NCBI GenBank assembly: GCA_050486205.1
Contig: JBJHCW010000006.1
Location: 62,001 to 126,000 of the forward strand
Direction: 5' to 3'
Source: PWQG01 sp050486205
Lineage (GTDB): Bacteria > Pseudomonadota > Gammaproteobacteria > Pseudomonadales > Pseudohongiellaceae
DNA: 64,000 nt
How positions within the stretch are numbered: position 1 is the stretch's first letter; each line of letters begins with the position of its first letter. This document shows positions 16,093 to 24,871 of the stretch, piece by piece. The notes under the pieces are model-generated. The model had not been told where the DNA came from. It worked only from the letters and a program-made list of their open reading frames with translations, and did no database searches. The position numbers and the translations under genes were made by a program.

Positions 16093-17589
16093 TTGACTAC
16101 ACCCCTGATCCGCGTTGACGCTGCACTATGTCGTATTGATGCCCGCCATACCCTGAAGGTGGACCGCTTTGCCATCAGCACGGGCGAGCACTGGTGTGTC
16201 TTTGGCGGCAATGGTGCTGGCAAGTCCCTGCTGGCTGCGCTTCTGTTGGGAGCGCTCACTGTCGGGCGCAGTCACGTGCATTTCGCGCGGGACTTTGATG
16301 TACAGCGTGATGTGGCAGTGGTGTCCTTTGAAGAGCAGCAGCGGTTGTGGTGGCGAGACGATCGGCATGATGTCAGCGAGTACAGTGCCGATGCTGCTGA
16401 CAGTGGCACTACCGTTGCGGCACTTCTGGGTGCAGATCAGGATCTCTCTGACATGGATCAGAGCAGGCGGCAGCTGGTGCAGGACCTGGGTCTGACGGGA
16501 TTGTTGGATCGGGGTATCCGGTTTCTGTCATCGGGCCAGGTGCGCCGTGCCTTGCTTGCCCGAGCCCTGATGCAGCGGCCTCGATTGTTGGTGCTGGATG
16601 AGCCGCTGGAGAGTATCGACAGGGAGTCGCGCGAGCGACTTGTTGCTGTTATTGAAACCTACATGGGCGCGGACACAGCAACCCTGCTGTTGTGTCGGCA
16701 CAAGAGCGGCATATTGCCGGGCATCACCCATATGGCGGTGATGTCGGACCTGGTGCTCATTGATCAGGGGCCGATTGCGCAGGTCAGTGCCTCGTCGTTG
16801 CAAGGCGACGGGTTGTTGCCTGCAACCCGGTTACCTGCCCGGTTGCCAGGCCCGGCAGCCGGGCGCGAGCCTGAGGCGCTGGATGCGAGTCAGTCACTGA
16901 TCAGGCTTGATGGTGTCAGCGCCCGCTACCAGGACAAAACGGTGTTTACTGGGCTGAACTGGGTCATGAATGTAGGTGACCACAGTCTGGTCCAGGGACC
17001 AAATGGCTGCGGCAAATCCACGTTGCTGGCGCTGGTGGATGGAGACAATCACATGGCGTACGGCCAGCAAGTGACGCTGTTTGGTCGCAGGCGCGGCACC
17101 GGTGAGAGCATCTGGGATATCAAGGCCAGGTTTGGTGTGGTGTCCAACGAGTTGCACAATCGTTATGTCAGAGGATGGCGCGTGCTGGACGTGGTGGTGT
17201 CCGGATTCTTTGATTCGGTTGGTCTCTACGATGACAGCGGCGCCAGTGAACGTCAGTGTGCACTGGCCTGGCTGGATGCTTTTGGGCTCCGGTCCATGGC
17301 CACAAACTGGTACCACGAGCTGTCTTTCGGAGAGCAGCGGATGGTATTACTGGCGCGCGCCATGATCAAACAACCGGTCATACTTGTGCTGGACGAACCC
17401 TGCGTGGGCCTGGACGCACATTACAGGGCGATGATACTCGAGGCGGTGGATCGTATCGCTGCAGGTGGCAGGACACATATACTTTATGTCAGTCATACAA
17501 GCGGTGAAGCGCCAGACTGTATCAATCAGCGGTTGACGTTTCGGCCAGAGGCCACCGGTGGGTTCACGGTTGACGTGGAACGTGTCTGA
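16093..17589 (+). CDS. Tandem ABC ATPase, ModF-like
   Basis: A 498-residue soluble protein with two ABC nucleotide-binding domains and no membrane helices. Domain 1 has Walker A GGNGAGKS, signature LSSGQVRRA and Walker B LLVLDEP. Domain 2 has GPNGCGKST, signature ELSFGEQRM and VILVLDEP. Length and arrangement fit ModF (PhrA), associated with molybdate transport genes in enterics, but no modABC genes are next to it and its role is open. The start is a TTG at 16093, supported by AGGAGCC a few bases upstream. It follows the RND pump by 31 bases and may be the end of that operon. Confidence 0.85.
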   Translation: MTTPLIRVDAALCRIDARHTLKVDRFAISTGEHWCVFGGNGAGKSLLAALLLGALTVGRSHVHFARDFDVQRDVAVVSFEEQQRLWWRDDRHDVSEYSADAADSGTTVAALLGADQDLSDMDQSRRQLVQDLGLTGLLDRGIRFLSSGQVRRALLARALMQRPRLLVLDEPLESIDRESRERLVAVIETYMGADTATLLLCRHKSGILPGITHMAVMSDLVLIDQGPIAQVSASSLQGDGLLPATRLPARLPGPAAGREPEALDASQSLIRLDGVSARYQDKTVFTGLNWVMNVGDHSLVQGPNGCGKSTLLALVDGDNHMAYGQQVTLFGRRRGTGESIWDIKARFGVVSNELHNRYVRGWRVLDVVVSGFFDSVGLYDDSGASERQCALAWLDAFGLRSMATNWYHELSFGEQRMVLLARAMIKQPVILVLDEPCVGLDAHYRAMILEAVDRIAAGGRTHILYVSHTSGEAPDCINQRLTFRPEATGGFTVDVERV

Positions 17590-17607
17590 TCCCGTTGTCG
17601 GGACAGG

Positions 17608-18069
17608 TCAGATCCAGCGTCGGACCCGTTTCATGTAGTCGGCGTATTCGTCGCCAAATCGCTCCAGCAGTGCCCGTTCTTCCGGGATGATCTGGAACTG
17701 GGTCAGGTATACCACAAAAACAAAAAGCCAGGATGTTGCCAGCACATTGCCCAGGTGGATTGCCCAGCCCATCAGAACACATAGCAGGCCGAGATACATT
17801 GGATTACGACTGTAATGAAAAATGCCGGTGATCACCAGTGAGCTGGCGTCGGCCGGTTTCATCGGGTTGATGGTGGTTCGCGCGCGCCGGAAACACAGCA
17901 CACCGTAAACAGCAATGGCAATCCCCACCAGGGTCAGCGTTACCGTCAGGCTGGTCTGCATTGCATGCACCCGGTTCAGTCCGGGTGAGGCATTGGCTGT
18001 GAACCACATACCGATCGCTGTCAGCGCGGTTACAAGTGGTGGCGGTAATTTCAGTTCCAGTGACTTCAT
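17608..18069 (-). CDS. Isoprenylcysteine carboxyl methyltransferase-like membrane protein
   Basis: A 153-residue integral membrane protein with about four hydrophobic segments. It ends in the conserved cytosolic region of the ICMT/PEMT family: GIFHYSRNPMYLGLL, then IIPEERALLERFGDEYADYMKRVRRW. These enzymes methylate small lipophilic or protein substrates using SAM; bacterial members are mostly uncharacterised. The ATG at 18069 (MKSLELKLPPP) is chosen; a TTG at 18096 would overlap the marC stop by 8 bases. It is the last gene of the minus-strand run that begins with pxpB and is convergent with the ModF-like gene. Confidence 0.85.
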   Translation of the reverse strand: MKSLELKLPPPLVTALTAIGMWFTANASPGLNRVHAMQTSLTVTLTLVGIAIAVYGVLCFRRARTTINPMKPADASSLVITGIFHYSRNPMYLGLLCVLMGWAIHLGNVLATSWLFVFVVYLTQFQIIPEERALLERFGDEYADYMKRVRRWI

Positions 18070-18088
18070 TTGTCTGTTCAGAGATTCC

Positions 18089-18679
18089 CTAACCAAGGTA
18101 ACTCTTGAAGCCGTCCAGCAACATCTGGACTGATATTGACACCAGGATCATGCCCATCAGTCTTTCGATCGCTTTCAGCCCCCGATCACCAAGCAGATTG
18201 TACAGAAATTGTGAGCTCAGCAGTATGATCGAACTGATACCCCAGGCGCCGACAAGGGCAATCAGCCAGTAAAGGCTTCTGTCAGGCCCTGTTTCCGCCA
18301 GAAGAACCAGTGTGGCCAATACGGAAGGGCCGGCGATAAGTGGCACTGCCAATGGCACTACGAGCGGCTCCTGGTTGTTGTCATCTCCCATGACACCGCC
18401 GCGGGACGGGAAAATCATACGTATGGCGATGATCATCAGCACAAGCCCGCCAGCGATGGCAACCGCCTCGCGCGATAGCCCCAGCATGTTCAATGTGGGT
18501 GGGCCAAGGAACAGGAACAGCAACATGATCATCAGGGCAATGAACAGTTCCCGGATCAATACCCGACGCCGGCGATGTTCGGGCACGTTCTTGAGGACGG
18601 ACAGGAATACCGGGATGTTACCCAGCGGGTCCATGATCAGAAACAGGGTGACAGCGACAGCAAAAATTTCCATGTTCAT
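18089..18679 (-). CDS. MarC family membrane protein
   Basis: A 196-residue inner-membrane protein of the MarC/UPF0056 family, six helices, function unsettled (once linked to antibiotic resistance, later not supported). Family features: FLIMDPLGNIPVFLSVLK in the first segment and PLAVPLIAGPSVLATLVLL in the middle. Its ATG overlaps the alkB stop codon (ATGA, 18676-18679), so its translation is probably coupled to alkB. No transporter substrate can be inferred. Confidence 0.9.
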   Translation of the reverse strand: MNMEIFAVAVTLFLIMDPLGNIPVFLSVLKNVPEHRRRRVLIRELFIALMIMLLFLFLGPPTLNMLGLSREAVAIAGGLVLMIIAIRMIFPSRGGVMGDDNNQEPLVVPLAVPLIAGPSVLATLVLLAETGPDRSLYWLIALVGAWGISSIILLSSQFLYNLLGDRGLKAIERLMGMILVSISVQMLLDGFKSYLG

Positions 18680-19338
18680 CCTCGATCCACCTTGCGAAAC
18701 GTCAGGTTGTATCGATAGTTGCCAGTCAGTGGATGATGGTCGTGCTTCAGTGTGGCAATGCCATGAAAGGCAAGCCGTGAGCTGCCACCCCAGACGACCG
18801 TGTCACCATGAAACACGGGAATCTTCATCGTACGATCGCTGCGCGCGTTGCCGCCAAACAGAAACGTGGCTGGCACACCCAACGACACCGATATCACCGG
18901 GGCTGACAGGTCCAGCTCATCCTTGTCCTGATGCAGTGTAAGCCTTGTGCCGGGGTGATAACAATTGATCAGGCAGGCCTGCGGCACAAAGGCATCGTAC
19001 CCGGCGGCGGTGGCTGCCCGGGCTGCAAGATCTGCAAAACACTCGGGCAGGGCCGGCCAGGGCTGACCGGTGCGCGGGTCGTGAGCCTGGTAGCGGTAGC
19101 CGTTGCGATCACTGACCCAGCCCAGTGTGCCGCAATTGCTCATGGCAACGGACATGGTGTGGCCACCGGGTGTTTGCAGGTGGCGCAGCGGCGCCTGCGT
19201 CAACACGTCTTTTATGGCGTTAATCAGAGCCCGATCCTGCTGCAGGGCGAACCCGCGCAACAGCCAGGCGCCGTCCGCGAAGGATTCACAGCGTTGCTGT
19301 GCGCGGTCCTGTTCGTAAAAGAAATCCGGTGTCTGCAT
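18676..19338 (-). CDS. alkB: AlkB-type 2-oxoglutarate/Fe(II) DNA dealkylase
   Basis: Repairs 1-methyladenine and 3-methylcytosine in DNA or RNA by oxidative demethylation. It is about 220 residues, close to the E. coli enzyme. The iron ligands are visible as HQDKDE (HxD) and a distal His in RLAFHGI. The 2-oxoglutarate-binding arginine is in RYNLTFRKV. An upstream TTG (19347) with AGGCGG before it is an alternative start to the ATG at 19338. Odd context: it sits between the 5-oxoprolinase genes and marC. No ada or other alkylation-repair gene is near, and no Ada box was seen. Confidence 0.9.
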   Translation of the reverse strand: MQTPDFFYEQDRAQQRCESFADGAWLLRGFALQQDRALINAIKDVLTQAPLRHLQTPGGHTMSVAMSNCGTLGWVSDRNGYRYQAHDPRTGQPWPALPECFADLAARAATAAGYDAFVPQACLINCYHPGTRLTLHQDKDELDLSAPVISVSLGVPATFLFGGNARSDRTMKIPVFHGDTVVWGGSSRLAFHGIATLKHDHHPLTGNYRYNLTFRKVDRG

Positions 19339-19386
19339 GACTGGCAATATACGCCGCCTGTGCGAGGTGAGCCAGTCCCGGTCGAG

Positions 19387-20130
19387 TCAGCGATGACTGA
19401 TCTCGATACCCTTCTGAATCAACGCGTCGCGTAACGCCCAGGCGAAATGTACAGCGCCTGGTGTGTCGCCGTGGACACACAATGTGTCTGCCTGCAGCTC
19501 GAGCCGTGTACCATCCACAGCCACCACCTGGCCGCGGCATATCATGTCAAGACACTGCTGGACGGCCTGCGCGCTGTCACCCAGCAGCGCCCGTGGATCG
19601 GTACGCGGCACCAGGGTGCCGTCCGGCGCGTAGGCACGGTCGGCAAACGCTTCAGCCCGGTGAGGTTGACCAATGGCGGCAGCGGCCCTGAGCAGCTGGC
19701 CTCCGGCCAGCCCGACCAGTATCACTGATCTGTCAAAGTCGTGCACACATCGGGCCAGTTGTTGCGCAAGCGCGATATCACTGGCTGCCTGATTATAGAG
19801 CGCGCCATGTGGTTTGACATGAGAAAGTCTGCCACCCGCTGCGGTGACCAGCTCGGCAAGGCTGTCCAGTTGCTGGTGAATGGTTGCCCTGAGCTGAGCG
19901 GCGGACATGGTCATGGCAGTGCGGCCGAAATTGGCCCGGTCGGGCCAGGACGGATGCGCGCCAATGGCCACGTTGTGCTCCAGTGCGCCGTTGATGGCTG
20001 CGCAAATGCTCCTCCTGTCGCCAGCGTGGGCCCCGCAGGTGATGTTTGCGGATGTCACCAGCTTCAGCAGCGCAAGGTCATCGCCGCAGCCTTCACCCAG
20101 ATCGGCATTGAGATCGATTCGTTGTTGCAT
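19387..20130 (-). CDS. pxpA: 5-oxoprolinase subunit A (LamB/YcsF family)
   Basis: With PxpB and PxpC it forms the ATP-dependent 5-oxoprolinase that opens pyroglutamate to glutamate, a metabolite-repair activity. It is 247 residues, near the E. coli length. It starts with the typical RIDLNADLGEGCGDD and contains ITCGAHAGD, GAHPSWPD and SHVKPHGALYN, all family landmarks. The frame is open further upstream, but the ATG at 20130, four bases after the pxpC stop, begins the conserved sequence. Gene order here is pxpB-pxpC-pxpA, then alkB 48 bases on. Confidence 0.94.
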   Translation of the reverse strand: MQQRIDLNADLGEGCGDDLALLKLVTSANITCGAHAGDRRSICAAINGALEHNVAIGAHPSWPDRANFGRTAMTMSAAQLRATIHQQLDSLAELVTAAGGRLSHVKPHGALYNQAASDIALAQQLARCVHDFDRSVILVGLAGGQLLRAAAAIGQPHRAEAFADRAYAPDGTLVPRTDPRALLGDSAQAVQQCLDMICRGQVVAVDGTRLELQADTLCVHGDTPGAVHFAWALRDALIQKGIEISHR

Positions 20131-20134
20131 GCCG

Positions 20135-21094
20135 TCATGCCCCGTGAGTGCGGATATTGTACGCCAGCTGCTGCAGTTCCCTGTCCAGTCCTGCATTGAT
20201 TGCGTGCGCCTGCTCCGCTTCCACACGCTGGAGTCGCACCACGCTGTCCGGCGGCAGATACGCCAGCTGCCACAGGTCGGCTCGGATGACGCTGGCTATG
20301 CGTGCATAACCGCCAGTGGTCTGTGCATCATTGCCAAGGATGATGGGTTGTCCGTCACCAGGCACCTGTATTACGCCAGGCAGCACAGCGGAGGAGGGTA
20401 ATTCACTGTTACTTGTCCGCGCCAGGGCCTCACCGACCAGACGCGTCCCCATCCGGTTGCTGTCAGGGCTTACACGCCAGCTTGTCTGCCACAGGTCTGC
20501 CTGTGACTGAGGGCGGAACAGCTTGAATTCCGGGCCGGCTATCGCACGCAGCAAACCAGTGGGTATCAGAGAACGAACACCCTTGTCACGCATGGGTTCG
20601 CGCTCTTGCAGTGTACCCTGGAACAGGCGGTCACCGGACTGCAACTGACGTCCCTCCAGGCCGCCGAACCCGGCGCTGATATCGGTGCTTCTGGAGCCCA
20701 TGACAACAGGTACCTCAATGCCACCGGCCACAGCCAGGCAGGCAAAAAGTCCTGCGCCAGGCGGCCTGCCGAATCGAAGCTGTTGTCCGCCTTTGATATG
20801 GTGAACATGGCCCGGTGTCAGAAGTTCTCCGGATTTGCCATCGGCGAGCATGCGACGGGCCTGATAGTCAGTGCCGCCAAAAGCGACATCTGTCGCCTCA
20901 CTGAAATGCAGTGTCAGTGTCGGAAAATGAAATTCGAGGATCGCAGCATCGGCACTGTTGCCCAGCAACAGATTGGCCTGCATGGCAGCGACGGGATCTA
21001 CAACCCCGCACTGGCCAACACCGAGATGGCGATACCCGTGGCGGCCGTTGTCCTGCACACTGGTCAACGGTCCACAGCTCAGTACTTCAATCAT
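20135..21094 (-). CDS. pxpC: 5-oxoprolinase subunit C
   Basis: Biotin-dependent-carboxylase-like domain protein (KipA/PxpC), 319 residues, cytoplasmic; it contributes half of the 5-oxoprolinase active site. The start MIEVLSCGPLTSVQDNGRHG is the family signature, and PVVMGSRSTDISAGFGGLEGR and NRMGTRL are further landmarks. The ATG at 21094 overlaps the end of pxpB by 8 bases, indicating translational coupling. The reading frame runs further upstream within pxpB but without conserved sequence. Confidence 0.94.
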   Translation of the reverse strand: MIEVLSCGPLTSVQDNGRHGYRHLGVGQCGVVDPVAAMQANLLLGNSADAAILEFHFPTLTLHFSEATDVAFGGTDYQARRMLADGKSGELLTPGHVHHIKGGQQLRFGRPPGAGLFACLAVAGGIEVPVVMGSRSTDISAGFGGLEGRQLQSGDRLFQGTLQEREPMRDKGVRSLIPTGLLRAIAGPEFKLFRPQSQADLWQTSWRVSPDSNRMGTRLVGEALARTSNSELPSSAVLPGVIQVPGDGQPIILGNDAQTTGGYARIASVIRADLWQLAYLPPDSVVRLQRVEAEQAHAINAGLDRELQQLAYNIRTHGA

Positions 21095-21761
21095 ACGGGT
21101 CTTCCGGTACAAAACGGATTGAGTCACCTGGCGCCAGCTGGCAAGGCGGATCAGCCGTTGGATCAAAAAGACGGAAGTCAGTATGACCGATTATCTGCCA
21201 TCCACCGGGACTGTCAGCTGGATAAATGCCCGCCTGATCGCCCGCGATGGCAACCGATCCGGCCGGTATGCGCGTGCGTGGCGTGTTGCGACGTGGTGTG
21301 AAGAGCCTTGAATCCAGACCACTGAGATAGGGGAATCCGGGTTGGAATCCGATACACATGACCTGATAGCGTGGTTGGCTGTGCAGGGTGACGATCTGGT
21401 CTGTGTCCAGCCCGCAGTGGCGAGCGACTGCCGTCAGGTCCGGGCCGTGATCACCGCCGTAGCGTACCGGAATGTCGACTGTGCGACTGATCTGCTGCGC
21501 GGTCGTTGATGTTTGCCAGAGGGATTCCAGCCTTGAGGTCAGCTCTGCAAGTGGCATACGCTGGTCGGGGTGCAGCCTTAACATCAGGTTGCCAGGACCA
21601 GGCACCACATCACGCAATACCGCAGCGGTTTCCGTCTGGCTGCGCAGTGCATGCGCCAGTGCAAGCAGGCGGCTCTGCAGGTCGGGGCTGCCATTGTGAC
21701 TGAAGTGCAGCAACAGTGCGTCTTCGGTCAACAGGCTGATCTGAGGATCGTCATACGTCAT
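21087..21761 (-). CDS. pxpB: 5-oxoprolinase subunit B
   Basis: KipI/PxpB family, 224 residues, partner of PxpC. Landmarks: VVPGPGNLMLRLHP near residue 55, VRYGGDHGPDL around 105 and the highly conserved GFQPGFPYLSGLD and TPRTRIPAGSVAIAG. It is the first gene of the minus-strand operon pxpB-pxpC-pxpA-alkB-marC. The 82-bp gap to the divergent SIMPL-domain gene should contain its promoter, but I cannot place it with confidence. Confidence 0.94.
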   Translation of the reverse strand: MTYDDPQISLLTEDALLLHFSHNGSPDLQSRLLALAHALRSQTETAAVLRDVVPGPGNLMLRLHPDQRMPLAELTSRLESLWQTSTTAQQISRTVDIPVRYGGDHGPDLTAVARHCGLDTDQIVTLHSQPRYQVMCIGFQPGFPYLSGLDSRLFTPRRNTPRTRIPAGSVAIAGDQAGIYPADSPGGWQIIGHTDFRLFDPTADPPCQLAPGDSIRFVPEDPYD

Positions 21762-21843
21762 AGAATAGTCCAGGCTTGATTGTATCGCACGACCGCCGCC
21801 GGGGGTAGAATGGCTGTGATCATTCAGTCAAAGGAGTCTGCTC

Positions 21844-22569
21844 ATGAATGTACACCGTATTGTCACCGTTGTGTTGTTGACCTGTATCACACTGCCATGG
21901 GTGCATGCCCAGACTGGCACAACACTGCTGCCGGAAGGTCAGACACTGATTACCCTGTCGGTCACCGAGCGCACCATGGTGGCGCAGGACACCTTGGTGG
22001 CTACCTTGCGGGTGGAGGCAGAAGACCGGGATGCCACTGCACTCCAGGACAGAATCAATTCAGCCATGGAGGAGGCGTTGAGCCTTGTTGATGGTGAGGA
22101 GCACATCACAGTGTCCACCGGTTTCTATTCGGTGTACCAGTTCAACCGACAGCCCCAGGCCAGCCGTGCGGACCCCGTCTGGCGGGGTTCCCAGAGTCTG
22201 ACCCTGGAAAGTCGGGAAGCGGTAGCGCGGGTGCTGGAACTGGCCGGTGAGTTGCAGGCCAGTGGTTTTGTTATGAACCAGTTGTCCTATCGTTTGAGCA
22301 ACCAGCGTGCCGATGAGGTGCGTGATGAATTGATGGAGCGCGCCATCGCCCGTGCGCAGGAGAAGGCCGAACGCGCTGGTCGTGCCCTGGGTAGAAGCCA
22401 GACCGATATCGCCACGCTGGAAGTGGACGCAGATCTTTCCGGCCAACCGCCGGGTATGATGCGTTCGATGATGGCAACAGAGAGTGCCGATGCCATGACG
22501 GCACCCTCTGCCAGGGCTGGAGAGAGCGAGGTGACCCTGACCGTGCGTGTGCAGGCTGTGGTCAAGTGA
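21844..22569 (+). CDS. Periplasmic SIMPL-domain (DUF541) protein
   Basis: A 241-residue exported protein. A Sec signal of about 22 residues (ending WVHA) is followed by a SIMPL/DUF541 domain: VTERTMVAQDTLVATLRVEAE at the start, an alpha/beta core, and the conserved helix ELMERAIARAQEKAERAGRALG late in the protein. Relatives include E. coli YggE, tied to oxidative stress, and outer-membrane BP26 of Brucella; BP26 forms channel-like oligomers. The molecular role is not settled. AAAGGAG lies just upstream of the ATG at 21844. Confidence 0.88.
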   Translation: MNVHRIVTVVLLTCITLPWVHAQTGTTLLPEGQTLITLSVTERTMVAQDTLVATLRVEAEDRDATALQDRINSAMEEALSLVDGEEHITVSTGFYSVYQFNRQPQASRADPVWRGSQSLTLESREAVARVLELAGELQASGFVMNQLSYRLSNQRADEVRDELMERAIARAQEKAERAGRALGRSQTDIATLEVDADLSGQPPGMMRSMMATESADAMTAPSARAGESEVTLTVRVQAVVK

Positions 22570-22646
22570 CATCACGGGCTCACGGGTTGCAGTTGCGAAG
22601 CTGGCTGTTTATTCTGGAACAGCAAGAGTACGCCCTTCATGCTGAG

Positions 22647-22657
22647 GAATAATAATG
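22647..22657 (+). promoter_or_regulatory. AAnAAnAA (Crc/Hfq-type) motif over a start codon
   Basis: AATAATAATG at 22648-22657 places the ATG of the PQQ alcohol dehydrogenase inside an AAnAAnAA motif, directly after its AGGA ribosome binding site. In Pseudomonas such 'CA motifs' at translation starts are where Hfq with Crc blocks initiation. That the same happens here is an inference, based on the CrcZ-like locus elsewhere in the window. Confidence 0.45.
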
Positions 22658-24871
22658 AGAAAGCGAGGCAATCCTGAAAGAATCGACAGGACACCGGGGT
22701 CGACTGAGGTGACTGGTTTGTGCCAGTTTCTGTGCCAGCTCCGGCGTCATTCAATGGTGGTGCTGCTGCCGGCATTTTTACTGACCGGTCTGGTATCCTG
22801 TTCCGGCGAATCCGGGACCACGCCAACACCCGGCACGGCATCGGATACACAAGCTGCCACCCGGACGATCACGCCGGTTGATGGGGCCAGGATTGCGGCC
22901 GCCGCTGACAATACGGCGGACTGGCTGACTCACGGTCGCACCTGGGCCGAGGAACGTCACAGTCCTGTGGACAGTATCAATCGCGATACGGTGGCTGAAC
23001 TGGGCCTGGCCTGGTCATTCGAGCTGGACACCAATCGCGGCCAGGAAGCCACTCCTCTGGTCATTGATGGGGTCATCTATTTCACGTCGGCATGGAGCAA
23101 GGCATTTGCCCTGGATGCCCGAACCGGTGAAGAGCTGTGGCGATATGATCCGGAAGTACCCCAGCGCTATGCCGTCAATGCCTGTTGTGATGTTGTCAAC
23201 CGGGGTTTGGCAGCCTGGGGCGACAAGGTCTTTCTTGGTACGCTGGATGGACGTCTGATTGGTCTGGACAGGGCAACTGGCGACGTGGTCTGGTCAACAG
23301 TGACGGCTGATCCGGAGCAGCGTTATACCATTACCGGTGCGCCACGTGTGGTCAATGGCAATGTCATCATCGGCAACGGCGGCGCTGAGCTGGGTGTGCG
23401 CGGTTATGTGTCTGCCTATGACGCAGAAACCGGTGACATGAACTGGCGCTTCTATACCGTGCCGGGCAACCCCGCCGATGGCTTCGAAAGTGATGTCATG
23501 GCAATGGCTGCCGAGACCTGGTCCGGTGAATGGTGGTCGCTTGGTGGTGGTGGCACGGCGTGGGATTCCATGGCCTACGACCCGGAGCTGGACCTGTTGT
23601 ACATCGGTGTTGGCAACGGTAGCCCGTGGAACCACCAGATACGCTCGGACGGGGAAGGCGACAACCTGTTTCTGTCCTCGATTGTGGCACTGCGACCGGA
23701 CACCGGCGAGTACGTCTGGCACTTCCAGACCACACCAGCTGAATCCTGGGATTACACAGCCACCCAGCACATGATACTGGCCGATCTGGAAATTGACGGA
23801 CAGCTTCGTCAGGTCATCATGCAGGCGCCAAAGAACGGTTTTTTCTATGTGCTGGATCGCGCCACGGGTGAGTTCATCTCCGGAGAGAACTACGTGGATG
23901 TTAACTGGGCCAGCGGCCTGGATCCGGTCACCGGGCGGCCGATAGAAAATGAGCAGATGCGGTATGAGCGCGACCCCGCAATTGTGATTCCCGGCCCGCT
24001 GGGCGGACACAATTGGTACCCGATGTCCTTTGACCCGCAGACAGGCCTGGTCTATATACCGACACAGAACACCTCCTATCTCTTTGCGCATCCGGATGAA
24101 TTCGAGGAACAGGAGGTAGGGTGGAATATCGGTCTGGATCCTGTACCACGAACACCCGTCAATCCTGAGGACGAAGAACGTGCGCTGCAACTGCCCCCCT
24201 CCAGCCTGCTGGCATGGGATCCGGTGACACAACAGGAAGTCTGGCGTGTGGACTACGAGGTACTTGGCAATGGCGGCGTGCTGAGTACGGGCGGCGGACT
24301 GGTTTTCCAGGGCGTGGCCGACGGGCGGTTCAACGCCTACCGAACAGACACCGGCGAGCGCCTTTGGACGTTCGATGTTGGTGACGCGATTCTGGGTGGA
24401 CCGGTCACTTATGAGCTGGACGGTGAGCAGTACGTGCTGGCACTTGCCGGCCAGGGTGGTGCGATACCCTTGACCATGGGGCTGCTGTCCGGCAACTACC
24501 CGCGTCAGCGCAACGGCCGCCTGATGGCATTCAGGCTGGGCGCTGACGCCGAGCTGCCACAAGTCGAACTGTTACCACCGACACCACTGGATGTGTCAGG
24601 TGCCAGCAGTGATGGTGATCCGGATTACGGCGCTATCATGTACGCGGCTTACTGCCTGGTCTGCCATGGACCGTTTGCCATGAGTGCCGGACCGATTCCG
24701 GATCTGCGTTATACCGGCACCCTGCTCAATGCCGAGGTCTTTGCCAATATCGTGCTGGAAGGCTCACTGGCCCATCGTGGCATGGCTGGTTTCGAGGCGG
24801 ATATCGGTGCCGTGGAAGTGGAGAGTATCCGCGCCTATCTGCTGATAATGGCCGATGAGGCAGCGCCCTGA
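22655..24871 (+). CDS. PQQ-dependent alcohol dehydrogenase with heme c (quinohemoprotein)
   Basis: A 738-residue periplasmic lipoprotein that oxidises alcohols using pyrroloquinoline quinone and passes electrons to its own heme c. A long N-terminus leads to lipobox LVSC (Cys49). The 8-bladed PQQ propeller follows, with vicinal cysteines in VNACCDVVNRG, W-motif repeats (LDARTGEELWRY, LDRATGDVVW) and catalytic region residues in ESWDYTATQ. A C-terminal cytochrome c domain has CLVCHG. An internal ATG at 22754 would still give a full lipoprotein signal. The last 37 bases overlap uvrA, which converges. No pqq biosynthesis genes are in the window. Confidence 0.93.
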   Translation: MRKRGNPERIDRTPGSTEVTGLCQFLCQLRRHSMVVLLPAFLLTGLVSCSGESGTTPTPGTASDTQAATRTITPVDGARIAAAADNTADWLTHGRTWAEERHSPVDSINRDTVAELGLAWSFELDTNRGQEATPLVIDGVIYFTSAWSKAFALDARTGEELWRYDPEVPQRYAVNACCDVVNRGLAAWGDKVFLGTLDGRLIGLDRATGDVVWSTVTADPEQRYTITGAPRVVNGNVIIGNGGAELGVRGYVSAYDAETGDMNWRFYTVPGNPADGFESDVMAMAAETWSGEWWSLGGGGTAWDSMAYDPELDLLYIGVGNGSPWNHQIRSDGEGDNLFLSSIVALRPDTGEYVWHFQTTPAESWDYTATQHMILADLEIDGQLRQVIMQAPKNGFFYVLDRATGEFISGENYVDVNWASGLDPVTGRPIENEQMRYERDPAIVIPGPLGGHNWYPMSFDPQTGLVYIPTQNTSYLFAHPDEFEEQEVGWNIGLDPVPRTPVNPEDEERALQLPPSSLLAWDPVTQQEVWRVDYEVLGNGGVLSTGGGLVFQGVADGRFNAYRTDTGERLWTFDVGDAILGGPVTYELDGEQYVLALAGQGGAIPLTMGLLSGNYPRQRNGRLMAFRLGADAELPQVELLPPTPLDVSGASSDGDPDYGAIMYAAYCLVCHGPFAMSAGPIPDLRYTGTLLNAEVFANIVLEGSLAHRGMAGFEADIGAVEVESIRAYLLIMADEAAP

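Noticed and set aside
23294..24562. 422-codon frame antisense to the PQQ alcohol dehydrogenase
   Set aside because: It is a shadow of a well-supported gene, with no start signal and no motif.
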